Shown here: one piece after another, positions 1 through 7,978 of the stretch
Layout of the letters: the number at the start of each line of letters is the position of its first letter
How positions within the stretch are numbered: the first letter of the stretch is position 1
Assembly (NCBI GenBank): GCA_001275005.1
Contig: JWZX01001844.1
Coordinates: forward strand, 1 to 27,834
Direction of reading: 5' to 3'
DNA: 27,834 bases
From: Chrysochromulina tobinii
Lineage: Eukaryota > Haptophyta > Prymnesiales > Chrysochromulinaceae
Translations under genes and position numbers: made by a program
Notes under the pieces: generated by a model
Seen by the model: only the letters and a program-made list of their open reading frames with translations
Told to the model about the DNA's origin: nothing
The model's database searches: none

Positions 1-16
1 TATCCGCGCGCGTCGT

Positions 17-260
17 GCGAGCGAGGCGCGGGCCGCCTCTCGGCAGCCCCCAGTGTATAGCCTCTCGGTGAACAATCACTGTGTAATCATGATGCAATCT
101 TAATCCGGACTGACTAGCCATCACAGCGCCTTTGATTCGCTTAGATACGCTCGTAGCAAGCGGTCTCCGCGCGTGGCGCGCGAGCGAGGCGCGGGCCGCC
201 TCTCGGCAGCCCCCCCCCGCGGTGAACAATCACGACATCGATCCTGATACAATCAATGTC
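17..260. repeat. Diverged direct duplication at the left edge
   Basis: Positions 17-51 and 180-214 carry the same 35-base GC-rich word (beginning GCGAGCGAGGCGCGGGCCGC), offset by 163 bases. Similarity continues in part: both copies are followed shortly by GGTGAACAATCAC and then by related ATGATGCAATC or CTGATACAATC text. This looks like an old segmental duplication downstream of the eIF3a gene. The second copy contains a run of C. I see no convincing reading frame of its own here. Confidence 0.7.
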
Positions 261-263
261 GTT

Positions 264-637
264 TCACCGAATTCCGTTACGTACTATTGTAAAAAGCATG
301 GCGACGAAACGGCGGCGAGGGCGGCGTCGAGGGCGGCGTCGACCGCGGAGGCGACCGCGGCGGCTTCGACCGCCCCCCGCCTCGGTATATCTCCACCGCG
401 CGGGGCCGCCGCCGCCCTTGCCGCCGCCGAAGCGGTCGTCACCACCGCGCCCGCCGCCCATTCGGTGCTCCTGCCAATTCTCCTCGTTGGGTTCGCGCGG
501 CCGTTGGCGCACCTCCTCCTCACGGCGCCGCTCGTCGCCCTCCTTCTTCGCCTCCTCCTCGCGCTTGGATTCGTCCTCGCGCCCGGCCGTGCGTGACGGA
601 GGCGCGGGCAGCTCGTCCTCATCCTCGTCGGGCGCCC
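264..637 (-). other. Displaced C-terminal coding segment of eIF3a (+1 frame)
   Basis: Read on the minus strand, one base out of phase with the main frame, this stretch encodes GAPDEDEDELPAPPSR, then a charged KREEEAKKEGDERRREEE segment, then an Arg/Gly-rich tail with NEENWQEHR and RWRYTEAGG, ending at a TGA at 264. The mixed acidic and basic, RG-rich character is typical of eIF3a tails and continues the upstream coiled coil. The shift lies at or near the four-base C run at 635-638 (GGGG in the gene). With one G fewer, the main frame would read directly into this one. A homopolymer error, a natural indel or a cryptic intron are all possible. The final Arg-rich 30 residues are the least certain part. 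Confidence 0.6.
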
Positions 638-3285
638 CACGATCGCTGGCCGCGCTCCTTGCGCTCCTTGTCCCGCGCCGCCGCCTCGGCTGCCTGGCGC
701 TCCAGCGCCTCTCGCTTCTGCTTCTCCTCGAGCTCCTTTTCGCGCTGCTTCTGGCGCTCGAGCACGCGCAGCCGCTCCTGCTCCTCCTCCTTCTTCTTGC
801 GCGCCGCCTCCTCGGCCTCCTGGATCCGTCGCACCTCCTCCTCCTCGGCCTCGCGCCGTAGTCGGTCGAGCTCCTCCTCCTGGGCCTTCCTCTCGGCATC
901 GAGCCGCTCCTTCTCGAGGCGCGCCGCCTCCTTGCGCGCCGCCTGCTCCACGCGCCATGCGGCGAGCACCTTCTCGTGAGCCACATTGCGCTGCGTCATC
1001 ACGCGCGCCTTGAACGCCTCGACGGCGGGCGTCATCTGACTCAGCCGCGCCTTCTCGGCGAGGTCGTGCGCACGGCCCTCCGTCGCCTGCACCCGCAGCA
1101 GCTCGACGGTCTTCAGGTGCTCCGCCTCCTCCTCCTTCTGCTGCTTCTCCCACGCCAGCCGGAGCAGCACGCGCTCCTCCTCGCGGCGCGCGCGCTCGAT
1201 GTGATCGTGACGGTGCGCCATCGCGAGCAGGCGCTCCTCGAAGCTCACGCGCTCGTCGATCATGAGCTCGCGTTGCTCCTTGATGAGCTCCTGGCGCGTC
1301 TTCTTCGCCAGGCCGTCGACCGTCGTCTCGATCTTCTTGCCGTCCTCGTCTTTCTTGGTCTTGACGACCTTCATGCTCGCGCGCTGCTTCGCCATCTGCT
1401 CGGCCATCTTGCGCGTCTGCTCCTCCTCCTCCGCCTTGCGCTCCTTTTCAAGCTTCTCCTTGGCGCGCGCGGCCGCGTCGAGCGCGAGCCGCTCCTTTTC
1501 ATCGGCCGCCTCCTCGCGCAGCTTCATCGCCTTCGCGCGCCGCTTCTCGAGCTGCTCCTCGGTGCTCACACGCTCCGCCTCTTCCTTGCGCCGCTCGATG
1601 ATCAGCTTGCGCGCGAGCACGCGCTGGTGCTCCTCCTCGATGGTGGCTGCGAAGGAGCCGTAGAGCTTGGCACGCAGCGTCGCCTTCTCGCTCTCAATCG
1701 CCGCCGCCTGCAACTTCTCGCGCACGCAGTCGAGCGCGGCGCCAAAGGTGGCGAGCGTGTCGCGCACCTCGGCGGACATGGCCGCGTTCGCCTGCTCGGC
1801 GCGCTGACGAATCTGGCCGAGCTTCTCGTCGATGCGCAGCGTGATCAGGTCGCGCTTGGCCGCCCACAGGATGAGGTCGGTGATTTGCGGCCACGTGAGC
1901 ACTGAGATGGCGCTCGTCACCTTGTCGATGGTGATGGTGAGGTAGACGCGCTCCATCTGCTGCAGCAGGCGCAGGCCGATCAGCCGGCGCAGCTGCGCGT
2001 CGTACTGGGCGAGCTGCGGATTCTCAGCGAGCTTGGTGAGGAGAGGCGTCGCTTTGGACGCCAGATCGAGCGCCGTGAAGCCGGCCTCGGTGAGCGCGTA
2101 TAGCTGCTGCACCTCGGGGCTCGCGAGAGCAAGGAGTCCTTTGGAACGGATCTCGTCCAGCAGTGAGCTGCGCGAGAGCTCGGACGGAAAGGCGAGCATC
2201 GTCGCCATCCGCTTCGTCTTCTCATGCTCGAGATCGTACTCGAGCAGGTTGACGTCGACGACGGGCGACTCGCACGGCGTGGCGAGCGCCGCGAGCACGG
2301 CGCGCGAAGCGAGCATTGAGAGCTCCTCTGGCGGCGGGGGGGTGGCGAAGGTCTTCGAGAGCGCAAAGAGGCGCACGATCGACATTGCGTGGAAGAGCAC
2401 GTTGCCTGCCACCCAGAAGACACGCGCCAGCTGCCCGTGGTACGCCGCCATCGGCTTCGCCTTCGGACGCACCTTCATGAGCGCGAGCAGCGAGTGTACG
2501 TCCTCGACGGTGCGATACGCCTCCTGCCAGAGCTCCATCTCGATCGCGCTCTTGAGCTGCGCGAAGCGCGTCTCCAGGTGCGTCTGCATCGCCTCCGCCG
2601 ACAACGGTTCTTTATCCTTCCACTTCGGATCGAATTTGGTCTGCGCCTGGATGTGATTACGCAGGATCTCGCACAGCCGGCGGAACTCGACGGCGCGCTT
2701 GTACTTGAGGCAGAAGCCGAAGGCCTTCATGCACGTGTCGCGGTAGAGCTCGTCGATCTTCGTGTTGTTGCGCAGCACGTCGAGCACCGTCCGGTATGAC
2801 TCCCAAAGGAACTTGAGGGACGGCGTCACGATCAGCCGATCGGTGCGCTTCTTGCTGTCAGCGCCGCCGCCGACAGTGGCCATCATGAGCGACTCGGGTG
2901 TCTCCTCGGCCTCCAGGTCGTCGAAGTCGAGCAGCTTCTCGGCGTTCAGGCCGGTGATCTCCTCCGCCTTGGCGATGGCCGTCTCGGCCGCCTTGTCAGC
3001 GAGGTCCATGAAGTGGCGGAGCACCGACTCCATTGAAGCGACGTTGATCTGCTGGCAGACCATGCGGTATTGGATGAGACCGTCCTTGGCGGCCTTGGCC
3101 TTGCGCATGTCGACGCACAGCTCGAGGTACCGCTTCATCACGAGCTCCATCGACGGCTGCCATACGCGGTGCCGCTTGGAGGAGAGCACGTCGTACATGC
3201 CGACGAGCGCGGCGTCGCGCTGGCCAACGGCGCAGAGCTCCTCCGCACGCTTGAGCGCATTCTCAGGCTTGGCGAAATGCTGCAT
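619..3285 (-). CDS. eIF3a: Translation initiation factor eIF3 subunit A (C-terminus apparently frameshifted)
   Basis: Cytoplasmic scaffold of the eIF3 complex, which binds the 40S subunit during initiation. The 888-residue frame starts at an ATG at 3285; MQHFAKPENALKRAEEL is the hallmark N-terminus of eIF3a in plants and animals. Residues 1-300 form the helical repeat region. Residues about 320-495 form the PCI/winged-helix domain, ending with TWPQITDLILWAAKRDLITLRID. From about 520 to the end there is a long charged coiled coil rich in KEREEE-type text. Frame-end residues SWGARRG are atypical. One base away, the next frame continues with acidic and then RREEE text to position 264, which would give about 1005 residues, close to plant eIF3a size. 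The divergent neighbour starts 320 bases away at 3606. Identity is secure; the last codons are not. Confidence 0.95.
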   Translation of the reverse strand: MQHFAKPENALKRAEELCAVGQRDAALVGMYDVLSSKRHRVWQPSMELVMKRYLELCVDMRKAKAAKDGLIQYRMVCQQINVASMESVLRHFMDLADKAAETAIAKAEEITGLNAEKLLDFDDLEAEETPESLMMATVGGGADSKKRTDRLIVTPSLKFLWESYRTVLDVLRNNTKIDELYRDTCMKAFGFCLKYKRAVEFRRLCEILRNHIQAQTKFDPKWKDKEPLSAEAMQTHLETRFAQLKSAIEMELWQEAYRTVEDVHSLLALMKVRPKAKPMAAYHGQLARVFWVAGNVLFHAMSIVRLFALSKTFATPPPPEELSMLASRAVLAALATPCESPVVDVNLLEYDLEHEKTKRMATMLAFPSELSRSSLLDEIRSKGLLALASPEVQQLYALTEAGFTALDLASKATPLLTKLAENPQLAQYDAQLRRLIGLRLLQQMERVYLTITIDKVTSAISVLTWPQITDLILWAAKRDLITLRIDEKLGQIRQRAEQANAAMSAEVRDTLATFGAALDCVREKLQAAAIESEKATLRAKLYGSFAATIEEEHQRVLARKLIIERRKEEAERVSTEEQLEKRRAKAMKLREEAADEKERLALDAAARAKEKLEKERKAEEEEQTRKMAEQMAKQRASMKVVKTKKDEDGKKIETTVDGLAKKTRQELIKEQRELMIDERVSFEERLLAMAHRHDHIERARREEERVLLRLAWEKQQKEEEAEHLKTVELLRVQATEGRAHDLAEKARLSQMTPAVEAFKARVMTQRNVAHEKVLAAWRVEQAARKEAARLEKERLDAERKAQEEELDRLRREAEEEEVRRIQEAEEAARKKKEEEQERLRVLERQKQREKELEEKQKREALERQAAEAAARDKERKERGQRSWGARRG

Positions 3286-3605
3286 CGTGCGCCAGGCGGG
3301 CTGCGCAACTGCTCAGGACCGACACGCGGCTCAGTGAGCGAGCCGCCTTCGCGTCGCGACGAGGCAGTCCAATTGCTCTCGTCATCGAGGCTCGATCAGT
3401 TAGTTAAATCCAGATAGCGAGCGAGCAGCACGCGCCAATGCAGCGACACGGACGCCCATTCGATGACGAGAGTAATTGGGCCTTTCAGGGCGGGACTCTT
3501 CAGGCTCTTCTGTCGGCCGTTCGCGGCCGCCGCCGCGCTCTCATCTCGTGAGGCGCGAGGGTGTGCTGGCCGACCTCCGTCGACGCTGCCCGAAAGCTCT
3601 CCAAG
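3286..3605. promoter_or_regulatory. Divergent intergenic region between eIF3a and a small membrane protein gene
   Basis: This 320-base interval separates two start codons facing away from each other, so it must hold both promoters and both 5' leaders. I see no TATA box or repeat that I would defend. Calling it a shared promoter is inference from position only. Confidence 0.4.
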
Positions 3606-3914
3606 ATGGCCACGAGCACCAAATTCGCACTGCACCGCGACGACAGCCGCGCTGTATCCCGCCGAGGGTCGCAGCTGCTGCTGAGGCTGCTGACTCTCCA
3701 AAGCTGCCTGGTCTCAGTTGCTGCTCAGACAGGGGGCGCTGGCTTGCTGGGAATTTTGGATCCTTTCGTCCCCGAACAAGCACCCGGCAGGCCCAGCACG
3801 TCGCTCTACACCCTTATGTTGGTCGCCTCTCTCCTTTTCGTGGAATGCATGTATCTCACCTACTTATCGTTCAAGAAGCACTTTGGTGACCACGAGAAAC
3901 TCGAAGGCCCATGA
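3606..3914 (+). CDS. Small two-helix membrane protein of unknown function
   Basis: A 102-residue frame whose ATG lies in a favourable context (AAGATGGCC). Two hydrophobic segments are visible: about residues 23-40 (LLLRLLTLQSCLVSVAA), which could be a signal anchor or cleavable leader ending AAQ, and about 66-87 (LYTLMLVASLLFVECMYLTYL), a clear transmembrane helix followed by a basic KKHFGDHEKLEGP tail. The linker has a Pro-rich ILDPFVPEQAPGRP. I do not recognise the family. It is head-to-head with eIF3a. The reading frame extends upstream to a GTG at 3561, but the ATG at 3606 is the sensible start. The frame is real-looking because composition changes sharply at its stop, but it is short. 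Confidence 0.6.
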   Translation: MATSTKFALHRDDSRAVSRRGSQLLLRLLTLQSCLVSVAAQTGGAGLLGILDPFVPEQAPGRPSTSLYTLMLVASLLFVECMYLTYLSFKKHFGDHEKLEGP

Positions 3915-4692
3915 GACGTGCTTGACGTTTATTGTATCATTCATCCACATATGTGAGGCATAGGAGCTAGCGTACTAGGAGCGCACAAGCCGCGGTGCAC
4001 CTGAGGACATACGAGGCGACGTGCTCGTCGGCCAGCCCGCGAAGAACCTCCTCTACTCAAGGAACGCGAGGAGCGTGGTCGGGCATGAACTGCTGCTCGG
4101 CATGCAGTACGACTCGCCCGAGGCGACGGCGCTCCGCACGCCCGACACGGCGCTCCGCACGCCGGGCACGCAGAGTGTGAGACTGCCGTGTCCCGTGCGA
4201 GATCCTGAGATTATGGGTGCGCGAGACCGCGCGATTCCAGACTTGGCAAAATTCTGCGGCAGCACGTTCACTTGGCAACATTGTCAACAAAAACAAATAA
4301 TCGTTCGGCGACGGTCTGTTCGTCATGTGTGGTACGCACGCGTGACGAGGCACGCTGACGCTCCCTCTGTATGCTATAGAGATCGAGAACTCGTGACGTG
4401 AGACGCGGAGCCGAACATCCTGGTCGGTCGATGCATCGCGCATTCCCCGCACACACCGCTCACCGGCGGCTCAGAGAGTTCAACTGACCGCGAGAGCGCA
4501 TGATGGGGATAGTAATTTGTATATGCGCGACGAGCGAGCATGAGCATTTGATGGGAGAGACAAGATACGTGCCGTATCAGACGGCCCGTTGCGGTGCGCA
4601 GGGCTGCTCCAGCCCACGTCATGCCCACCTCCCTGCTCGTGCCGCGGCTGCCTGTCGCCCACGCCGCGCTGCCCGCACTGTAAAATGCATGC
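3915..4692. other. Convergent intergenic region, no gene recognised
   Basis: 778 bases between the stops of two converging genes, so mostly 3' leaders or spacer. Short frames on both strands here have no recognisable motif. The only structure I see is a two-copy 21-base tandem repeat at 4126-4167 (ACGGCGCTCCGCACGCC core). Confidence 0.5.
4126..4167. repeat. 21-bp tandem repeat, two copies
   Basis: Copies at 4126-4146 and 4147-4167 share ACGGCGCTCCGCACGCC and differ at two bases near the end. A small intergenic tandem duplication. Confidence 0.7.
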
Positions 4693-5688
4693 TCAGAGTA
4701 GGCGCACCCTCTCGGTGACGGTGAGCGCACGCGCACGGTTGCCCTGCACGTCGTGGGCGGTGACGCGCAGCATGTTTGCCGTGTCGAGGTTGAGCGTCAC
4801 CTGTATCTGCGGCACGCCCTTGGGCGCGGGCTGGATGCCGTCTAGAGTGAAGTCGCCGAGCACCTTCCCGTGCGAATTCTTCTCATTCTCGGAGAGCACG
4901 ACGACGATGTCGACGCTCGTCTGATTGTCGAGCGTGGTGGTCATGACCGCCTTCTTGGTAGCCGGCGGCACCGTGCCGCGCGCCATCATCTGGTAAAAGA
5001 TGCCGCCCGCCGCCTGCAGCCCGAGCGCACACGGCTTATTCAACGGCACCTTGACCTCGCGGAACATGTCGCGGTAGGTCGAGTTGGGGAAGGGCTCGTT
5101 CAGATGGAAGGCCGTGGACACCACCTCGGGCTTCCGCTGGAACTTGGGCGCAATCGGCCACTGCAGGAACGACTGGCGCGACGTTGACGTCCCTTCAAAC
5201 GGCAGCGGGTCGTACGCCTTCTCTGCCGGCTTGCACGACTGCGTCCTCACGGCAAATGTGTGCGCGGGGTACGCGTCCTGCTGTGTGGTGCGGCCCATGG
5301 GTTCCGTACTCTCCTCGATTTCGCGCCGGTCCTTGGGCTTGAGGTTCTCCCGCACATTAGGCCGCCACTGCTGGAAGGCATCTCGGTGTGTCGTCGAGAT
5401 CGGCTGCATCCACTGGGTGGGCGTGTACGCCGACTGAGGCCGGAGGCTCTTTGGCGGTCTGTGGCTGATAGGGGCTTGGAACGAGTCCTGCTGCGTCGTC
5501 CGCGTGTCGAAGGCGCCCGCCGACGGCGGCCGCGCATCCTTGGGCTTCTGGCCACGGGCCTGCTGTGTGACCGGCCATGCGCGGTAGTGCGAGCTGTAGG
5601 TTGACTGCGCGTCCTGCACGAGCTTAGCGGGCTCCCACACCGTTACTTCGCGACCCGCTTTGGGATTTTTGCCGGCTGCCCACGCCAT
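4693..5688 (-). CDS. SAXO/Mn-module microtubule-binding protein fused to an Hsp70 substrate-binding beta domain
   Basis: 331 residues from the ATG at 5688 (MAWAAGKNPK); the frame stays open upstream to 5748 but only to a TTG. Residues about 29-210 hold six copies of a short module roughly every 34 residues, with the pattern S/T-T-x-x-x-x-F/Y: QSTYSSHYRAWP, TRTTQQDSFQAP, ISTTHRDAFQQW, GRTTQQDAYPAH, TSTSRQSFLQWP and NSTYRDMFREV. This is the Mn module of SAXO/STOP proteins, which stabilise axonemal and other stable microtubules. Residues about 222-331 match the Hsp70 substrate-binding beta domain: ALGLQAAGG, the DNQTSVDIVV strand, VLGDFTLDGIQPAPKGVPQ, and a final NMLRVTAHD strand. The Hsp70 ATPase domain and helical lid are absent. 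I infer an axonemal or cortical microtubule protein. It is head-to-head with the RNA-binding gene at 5853. Confidence 0.8.
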   Translation of the reverse strand: MAWAAGKNPKAGREVTVWEPAKLVQDAQSTYSSHYRAWPVTQQARGQKPKDARPPSAGAFDTRTTQQDSFQAPISHRPPKSLRPQSAYTPTQWMQPISTTHRDAFQQWRPNVRENLKPKDRREIEESTEPMGRTTQQDAYPAHTFAVRTQSCKPAEKAYDPLPFEGTSTSRQSFLQWPIAPKFQRKPEVVSTAFHLNEPFPNSTYRDMFREVKVPLNKPCALGLQAAGGIFYQMMARGTVPPATKKAVMTTTLDNQTSVDIVVVLSENEKNSHGKVLGDFTLDGIQPAPKGVPQIQVTLNLDTANMLRVTAHDVQGNRARALTVTERVRLL

Positions 5689-5852
5689 TGCTCCTCCGCG
5701 CCAGCGAGGAGTGGCTGCCGGACTGGCAACTGGCCGTTCGGTCTTCAAAACTTCGACGGGGAATTGATGACGAAAACATCCGACGACTGACGTCTTGACT
5801 TTCGCTTGTGCGAAGGGAAGCGGCGCAGTTTGAGGCCAAACTTGTTAACGTG
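5689..5852. promoter_or_regulatory. Compact divergent promoter region
   Basis: Only 164 bases separate the ATG of the minus-strand SAXO-Hsp70 gene from the ATG of the plus-strand RNA-binding protein gene, so the two must share promoter sequence. No TATA-like element is evident. Confidence 0.45.
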
Positions 5853-7978
5853 ATGCCGCAACAGGGAGAACCAGCGCTAGTCGCACTGTCGGAGGAAGAA
5901 GGAGGCCCGGTACGCTGGTTAGGAAGGTATGATCGCGCTGCAGCAGGTGCGCATCGACCGCCTCGCTCCGCCCGACTCGCCGGTTGCCGCGGCGCCTCTT
6001 GGGAGGGCCGGCCGGCCATGCACCGTCGCCCTGCAGCCCTCCCCTTCTGCCATGTTACGTGCGTCAATGGCCTGACGCCCTGCGGGTGCCGCGACGTTCG
6101 CAGCAGCAGCGCGGTGACGTTGTCAAGCTCTTCGTGGGCCAGATTCCGAAGACGCTCGAAGAAGCCGGTGTCCGGGAGGGTGCGCTTGCTTGCTGATCCA
6201 TTTCGTCATCATCGGCAATAGCCTGCAGCAGCCCTACGAGCGGCGAGGGCGGTGGAGCTCACGCGCCGCCCTTGCGTGCGCGCGTGCCGCAGTCTTCCAG
6301 GAGTTTGGTGAGATCATCGAGATCGTCATCCTGCGCGATCGCCGGACGAACCTGCACCAGGCAAGCAGACCCGCGATTGCAATTGATTGCAGGCCACTGT
6401 GGCTGCTCTCGTGGCGATGCGCCGCCCGCGCGCTGCGTAGTGGCGGCCGCCGCGCGCCCGCGCATCAAACCCTTGAGATCGGGGGCGGCTCAACTGGGTC
6501 CTCACCGTCGCCCCTGTGCCATCCCTCCCCCTTCGCCCTTTGGTTGCGCCACCGCCCTGCCGCAGGGCTGTTGCTTCGTCAAGTTCAACAGCCTGATCGC
6601 CGCGCAGTCGGCGATCAACGCGCTGCACAACCAGCGCTCGCTGCCGCCGCTGCGCAACCCGCTGCAGGTGCGCTTCGCAGACTCGGGCATCAACTCGTCC
6701 GATCGGGGCCACCAGACCAATGCCGAGAACAAGCTCTTCGTCGGTGGTGTGCCGACCGGCTGCGGTGATAAGGAACTGCGCGCCCTCTTCAGCACGTACG
6801 GCGAGGTCCTCGACGTCTACATCCTAGCGAGCAAGGCGAGCCAGGAGGGGCAGCGCGGGTGCGCCTTCGTGCGCTACTCGACGCCGACGTCGTGCGCGAT
6901 GGCCATCGAAGCGCTCCACGGCAAGTACGCCATGAAGACGGGCGAGCTGCCGCTCGTCGTGCGGTACGCTTATCGCCTCTGATGACCTCTGATGACCTCT
7001 GATGACCTCTGATGACATCTGATGACCTCTGATGACATCTGATGACGCCCGTTGACCTTCTTCGTCAGGTACGCGGACCCGCCGAAGAGCCAGCGCGGCT
7101 CGGGCGCCTACGGCGGGGGTCGCTTCCCGGCTGGCTGGCCGCAGGCGCCTCCCGCATGGCCATCGGGCGGCCCCCCGATGGGATGGCCCGGCATGGGCTG
7201 GGGCATGCCCGGCGGCGGCATGGGCATGCCGGGTGGCTACCCGCCATGGCCGATGCCCCCGATGGGGGGCCAGCCTGGCGTCCCCAACGCCTACGCCTAC
7301 TACGGCGCGAGCCAGTTTGGCAGCCAGCCCGGCGGCGGTGGCGGCGTGCCGGGACAGCAGCAGGTGGGAGCAGGTGCACCCCAGGGCTACGGCGGCATGC
7401 CGCCACCGCCCGTCTCGATGGGCGGCGGCATGGGCGGCGGGCAGCCGCCGTTGCCGCCGTCCCAGCAGGCGGCGACGCACGCATGGTCGGAGCACTTGAC
7501 GCCCGAAGGACTGCGCTACTACTACAACACGGCGACAGGCACATCCTCGTGGGACCGGCCACAAGAGCTCTCGCAGCAAGGGCAGCGAGGCCAGCCTGGT
7601 GTGCCGCCGCTGCCACCGATGCCGCAGGCGGGGTCCACCCAGACAGCGACGCCCGCCGCTGGCATCGAGCAGGCCATGGAGGCCATGAATGCTTTGCATC
7701 TCGGAGGCATGCCGCCCAACGGCGTCGAGTCCATCGTTGGCGGCGAGAATGGAGGCGCCACCAACGTGCTGATCGCCGAGTGGCCGGGAACCACCTCGGA
7801 CCTGCAGCAGATGTTCTCACGCTACGGCAACATCACGTTCTGCGATGTGGACGCGTCGTCCGGCTCGGCGCGCGTCGTCTTCGACTCAGGCCTGTCGGCG
7901 CGTCACGCCGTCGAGATGGTCAACGGGCAGATGGTCGGTGACAAGCAGTTGCTCGTGTCGCTCTCCGCCGGCTACTGA
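5853..7978 (+). CDS. CELF/FCA-like RNA-binding protein, RRM-RRM-WW-RRM, five exons
   Basis: Exons inferred at 5853-5909, 6104-6179, 6293-6360, 6566-6963 and 7069-7978 sum to 1509 bases, an uninterrupted 502-residue protein starting MPQQGEPALV. RRM1 (about 26-108) has KLFVGQIPKTLEE, FQEFGEIIEIVILRDR and GCCFVKFNS. RRM2 (about 122-201) has NKLFVGGVP and GCAFVRYS and ends LPLVVRYADPPKSQR, the CELF/FCA signature, here rebuilt across the last intron. A Gly/Pro/Met-rich linker follows. A WW domain (about 339-365; WSEHL ... YYYN ... TSSWDRP) comes next, then a C-terminal RRM (about 432-502; NVLIAEWPG, SARVVFDS). FCA has RRM-RRM-WW and CELF has RRM-RRM-linker-RRM; this combines both. The expected role is pre-mRNA or poly(A)-site processing, nuclear or cytoplasmic, by family knowledge. 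The first exon is the least certain. Confidence 0.85.
5910..6103 (+). other. Intron 1 of the RNA-binding protein gene
   Basis: Donor GTACGC after CCG at 5909; acceptor TTCGCAG ending at 6103. Phase 0 joins EEEGGP to QQRGDVVKLFVG. The acceptor sits in CAGCAGCAG, so acceptors three or six bases downstream would only drop one or two Gln. An alternative is that translation starts at the ATG at 5984, which would make this region coding. Confidence 0.55.
6180..6292 (+). other. Intron 2 of the RNA-binding protein gene
   Basis: 113 bases, donor GTGCGC and acceptor CCGCAG. Splicing in phase 1 restores the RRM1 text GVREVFQEFGEI, whereas reading through gives a stop soon after. Confidence 0.85.
6361..6565 (+). 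other. Intron 3 of the RNA-binding protein gene, GC-AG type
   Basis: 205 bases, donor CAG|GCAAGC and acceptor TGCCGCAG. Phase 0 joins RRTNLHQ to GCCFVKF, exactly the RNP1 position of RRM1. No GT donor nearby gives a sensible join, so a GC donor is the best reading. Confidence 0.8.
6964..7068 (+). other. Intron 4 of the RNA-binding protein gene
   Basis: 105 bases, donor GTACGC and acceptor TTCGTCAG, phase 2. Splicing rebuilds LVVRYADPPKSQR, a conserved run of this family; without it the frame meets a TGA at 6980-6982. Two thirds of the intron is a decamer repeat (6977-7046). Confidence 0.9.
6977..7046. repeat. Intronic decamer array, seven copies
   Basis: Seven contiguous copies of CTCTGATGAC, copies 5 and 7 starting with A instead of C. 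Because the unit is 10 bases and contains TGATGA, it puts stop codons in every plus-strand frame, so it can only be tolerated inside an intron. Confidence 0.95.

Noticed and set aside
284-1153. Long Gly/Ala/Arg-rich frame on the minus strand overlapping eIF3a
   Set aside because: It is the out-of-phase reading of the GAG/GCG-rich coiled coil; no start context or domain supports it.
976-1905. 309-codon Leu/Arg-rich frame on the plus strand
   Set aside because: It is antisense to the eIF3a coiled coil; Leu comes from CTC/CTG complementary to GAG/CAG. No domain seen.
6977-7046. Possible C/D-box snoRNA in intron 4, since TGATGA resembles box C and CTGA resembles box D
   Set aside because: The motifs occur once per decamer unit as part of a simple repeat, the base before TGATGA is C rather than a purine, and there is no guide-length spacing or terminal stem.
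7042-7941. Long plus-strand frame overlapping the last exon of the RNA-binding gene
   Set aside because: The neighbouring frame contains the WW domain and third RRM; this one is an Arg/Ala-rich shadow.
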